A stretch of 64,000 nt of DNA from JAXLVB01 sp046329195 (GTDB lineage: Bacteria; Bacteroidota; Bacteroidia; Cytophagales; Spirosomataceae): assembly GCA_046329195.1 (NCBI GenBank), contig JAXLVB010000002.1, positions 2,418,001-2,482,000 of the forward strand. The letters are read 5' to 3'. The position numbers and the translations under genes are program-made. Positions 63,101-64,000 of the stretch are shown one piece after another (within the stretch, counting starts at the first letter, position 1; each line of letters begins with the position of its first letter). The notes below the pieces were generated by a model, which did no database searches, had not been told where the DNA came from, and saw only the letters and a program-made list of their open reading frames with translations.

Positions 63101-63497
63101 CCAACTGTCCGTTTTCTTTGAAGCGGCGAGCCGTTTCTTTTACTACCGCAAAAGCCTGTGGTAGTAGCTCAAGTAAGCCTGCTTCTAAAAGCTTGTTCGA
63201 TTCGATTTCGAGTTTGTCAATTTCTTGAAAAATCCGTTCTTTTTCGTTGATGTCTGTTTCTGGATTTTCGTCAAGTTGTTGTTTTAGCGCAGCAATCTGG
63301 TCTTCGGCAGGGCGGGTTTTCTCTTGAAGATACGCTTTGAAATCAAGCGTTTTTTGACGGAGTTCGTCGTCGCTGATGGAGCGTAATTTTTCAAACTCTG
63401 CATTTATCTTGGAGACAACAGGGGTCAGGTCTTTGAGGTCTCTATCCGATTTGGTACCAAAAATCTTGGTAATCCCCTTGGTTAAAAAATTCAACAT
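60153..63497 (-). CDS. secA: Preprotein translocase ATPase SecA
   Basis: This 1114-residue motor of the Sec pathway drives export of unfolded proteins through SecYEG. Walker A is SEMATGEGKTLVSTLPAY at about 193-210; DEVDSVLVDDARTPLIISGP holds the DEAD-type Asp residues; NMAGRGTDIKLTPES and RRVDRQLRGRAGRQGDPGTS are helicase motifs V and VI. It is longer than the E. coli protein because of an insertion after the DEVD region (MKIVDAQKALVNGLLNEAKR onwards), usual in Bacteroidota. The C-terminal Cys-rich zinc motif that binds SecB is absent (ends KGNCVVIG). A TAAATTTG promoter element lies upstream. Confidence 0.95.
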   Translation of the reverse strand: MLNFLTKGITKIFGTKSDRDLKDLTPVVSKINAEFEKLRSISDDELRQKTLDFKAYLQEKTRPAEDQIAALKQQLDENPETDINEKERIFQEIDKLEIESNKLLEAGLLELLPQAFAVVKETARRFKENGQLVVTATFHDKSLATQKPNVVIDGETATWKNEWTAAGAPIRWDMVHYDVQLIGGMVLHQGKISEMATGEGKTLVSTLPAYLNALGGKGVHIVTVNDYLAKRDSEWNGPLFEFHGLTVDCIDKHEPNTEARRKAYLADITYGTNNEFGFDYLRDNMARSTDDLVQRKHHYAMVDEVDSVLVDDARTPLIISGPIPRGDEHEFYELKPRVMKIVDAQKALVNGLLNEAKRLIAAGNTKDGGVALFRAHRGLPKSKPLIKYLSETGIKAVLQEAEAVFLAENQKLMPQADAPLFFVIEEKNNSIELTEKGIEFMTREDEDPEFFVLPDMSIELNAIEKNTELSEQDRLVQKEKLIRDYSVKTQRIHTVNQLLKAYTLFEKDVEYVIMDGKVKIVDEQTGRIMEGRRWSDGLHQAVEAKENVKVEDATSTYATITLQNYFRMYHKLAGMTGTAETEAGEFWEIYKLDVVVIPTNRSIVRKDQEDKVYKTVREKYNAVVDEISDLVNNNRPVLVGTTSVENSEILSRMLKLRGIQHQVLNAKYHQKEAEIVAEAGKPRTVTIATNMAGRGTDIKLTPESKDAGGLAIIGTERHESRRVDRQLRGRAGRQGDPGTSQFFVSLEDQLMRLFGSERIAKIMDRMGMEDGEVIQHSMITSSIERAQKKVEENNFGIRKRLLEYDDVMNYQREAIYRRRRNALYGDRLSIDIANTLFDVCDEIVQNAANFDELEFRTISGLGMEPPFKRDDFGKLKPEQRSARLYQAAEAHYNAKNQVIAQKALPVFKDILANRGATIQDIVVPISDGDKLTYVTVNLRKNIENEGRELIREMEKFIALSLIDQEWKEHLRDMDDLKQSVQNAVFEQKDPLLIYKFEAVELFKQFLNRVNFDTISFLMKADIPEDQTEAQPQQPQRRPEPQPKLVTNKEEFDDDVSLATNMERVVEKAAPVKVIKIADRNQRVTVQYRDGRIEKDVKYKKVEEDVIKGNCVVIG

Positions 63498-63628
63498 GAT
63501 GTTTCTGGTTAGCTACTGCCTGTTACTTCGTTCTATTAGCTATTCACGTCATTGATGTGAAGTGGGCAGTTCGTCAAGAATTAACATTAAAATTTAGAGT
63601 TGAGGTAGCATGTTACCCAATTCTCCTG

Positions 63629-63636
63629 CAAATTTA
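63629..63636 (-). promoter_or_regulatory. Candidate -7 element of secA
   Basis: On the minus strand this reads TAAATTTG, an exact TAnnTTTG match, 132 bases before the secA ATG. No convincing -33 TTG was found at 19-21 bases upstream. Confidence 0.35.
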
Positions 63637-63760
63637 GTTCATTCGGAGGTAGATACCACGAAAAAGATGACAGGAATATTGTACTTTCGTGGATGAATGG
63701 AGAAAACAATGGTTAAAAGGCTGGTGTTGGCTTGATTTTGTGAACATCTATTTTGAAAAA

Positions 63761-63874
63761 ATGAGAATTCTTACAAAATCATCCGGAACCTATGCCATGA
63801 TTGGACTGTGTGGGTTACTTTTGCCGTTCAGTTGTACCTCGTCTGATTTTAAGTATGGAAGAACCACTTCGTAA
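63761..63874 (+). CDS. Possible 37-residue lipoprotein
   Basis: A short frame from ATG 63761 reads MRILTKSSGTYAMIGLCGLL, then LPFSCTSSDFKYGRTTS. The hydrophobic stretch and the Cys look like a lipoprotein signal with almost nothing after it. It overlaps the next gene's ATG by 20 bp. It could be a real mini-lipoprotein or a chance frame; I cannot decide. Confidence 0.35.
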   Translation: MRILTKSSGTYAMIGLCGLLLPFSCTSSDFKYGRTTS

Positions 63875-64000
63875 CCGTCCGCCTCGCCGCAAATTAGGCT
63901 TTGGCGATATGTTTGGCCTGGGAAATCGTGGAGAGCAAACCGTTACGGCTCCCAGCACTCAACGCCGTGATTTTCAGGAAGGCAACCAATGGGTTCGAAG
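63855..64000 (+). CDS. Unknown protein, N-terminal part (cut by window end)
   Basis: This frame starts at the ATG at 63855 and is open to the window end: MEEPLRNRPPRRKLGFGDMF, then GLGNRGEQTVTAPS. The opening is basic and Pro/Gly-rich without a signal peptide. It is the first gene of an operon running out of the window. I do not recognise it. Confidence 0.6.
   Translation, partial: MEEPLRNRPPRRKLGFGDMFGLGNRGEQTVTAPSTQRRDFQEGNQWVR

Noticed and set aside
1..64000. CRISPR array, rRNA or tRNA genes
   Set aside because: No regularly spaced repeats, no tRNA cloverleaf ending in CCA and no ribosomal RNA stretch was noticed.

Overview
The window looks like chromosome from a Cytophagales-type Bacteroidota (Spirosoma/Runella-like; genus not determinable by eye). 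The signs are a T9SS sorting tail on a DUF1501 protein, an ECF sigma factor next to a membrane-anchor/outer-membrane-barrel fusion, a TonB-plug/MG2 lipoprotein-like family, promoters of the TAnnTTTG type and few Shine-Dalgarno-led starts. No rRNA, tRNA or CRISPR array was seen.

Region 1 (1-10.3 kb) is a visibly AT-rich accessory island. It carries the two-gene core of a DISARM-type anti-phage system, drmA (SF2 helicase) and drmB (DUF1998), translationally linked to each other and to an upstream gene. That upstream gene is broken by IS3-family insertions: one partial copy at the window edge and two full copies, head to head 52 bp apart. Removing the middle copy and one 4-bp target duplication restores an open frame, so the split gene can be partly rebuilt; by position it may be drmE-like. 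No methyltransferase, PLD-type drmC or SNF2 gene is visible, so the system is incomplete in this window or of an unusual type.

Region 2 (10.5-28.4 kb) starts the housekeeping-like chromosome: a quinone oxidoreductase, a secreted Asp-box repeat protein and a catabolic block that fits hydroxyproline use (epimerase, DapA-fold deaminase, 2-oxoglutarate-semialdehyde dehydrogenase, divergent AraC regulator). An acyl-CoA synthetase and a Uma2-type nuclease-fold protein lie among them, and the D-hydroxyproline oxidase is not in the window. Small envelope and redox proteins, a beta-lactamase-like enzyme and a barrel-less TonB-plug protein follow.

Region 3 (28.6-43.5 kb) has the mrdA-rodA elongation pair, a PLP enzyme, a fatty-acid hydroxylase, a molybdopterin oxidoreductase with OsmC and CDGSH neighbours, an ECF sigma/anti-sigma-barrel pair followed by Rieske and YceI proteins, and a metal-handling pair (MerT-like/HMA-like protein and His-rich lipoprotein) whose promoter is covered by a perfect TGCAAC-N3-GTTGCA palindrome.

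Region 4 (43.7-48.4 kb) is a loose cluster on the minus strand: Fe(II)/2OG dioxygenase, a signal-less periplasmic-binding-fold protein, two paralogous phage-tail-collar (microcystin-dependent-protein type) genes and an N-formyltransferase-like enzyme. Of everything in the window this is the best candidate for an undescribed functional unit.

Region 5 (48.9-64 kb) returns to core genes: an argE-type deacetylase, mscS and argH with a 44-codon membrane ORF, an MFS transporter, a GT2 glycosyltransferase, the DUF1501/DUF1800 pair, a thioesterase, an outer-membrane barrel, secA and the start of an unknown gene at the window end.
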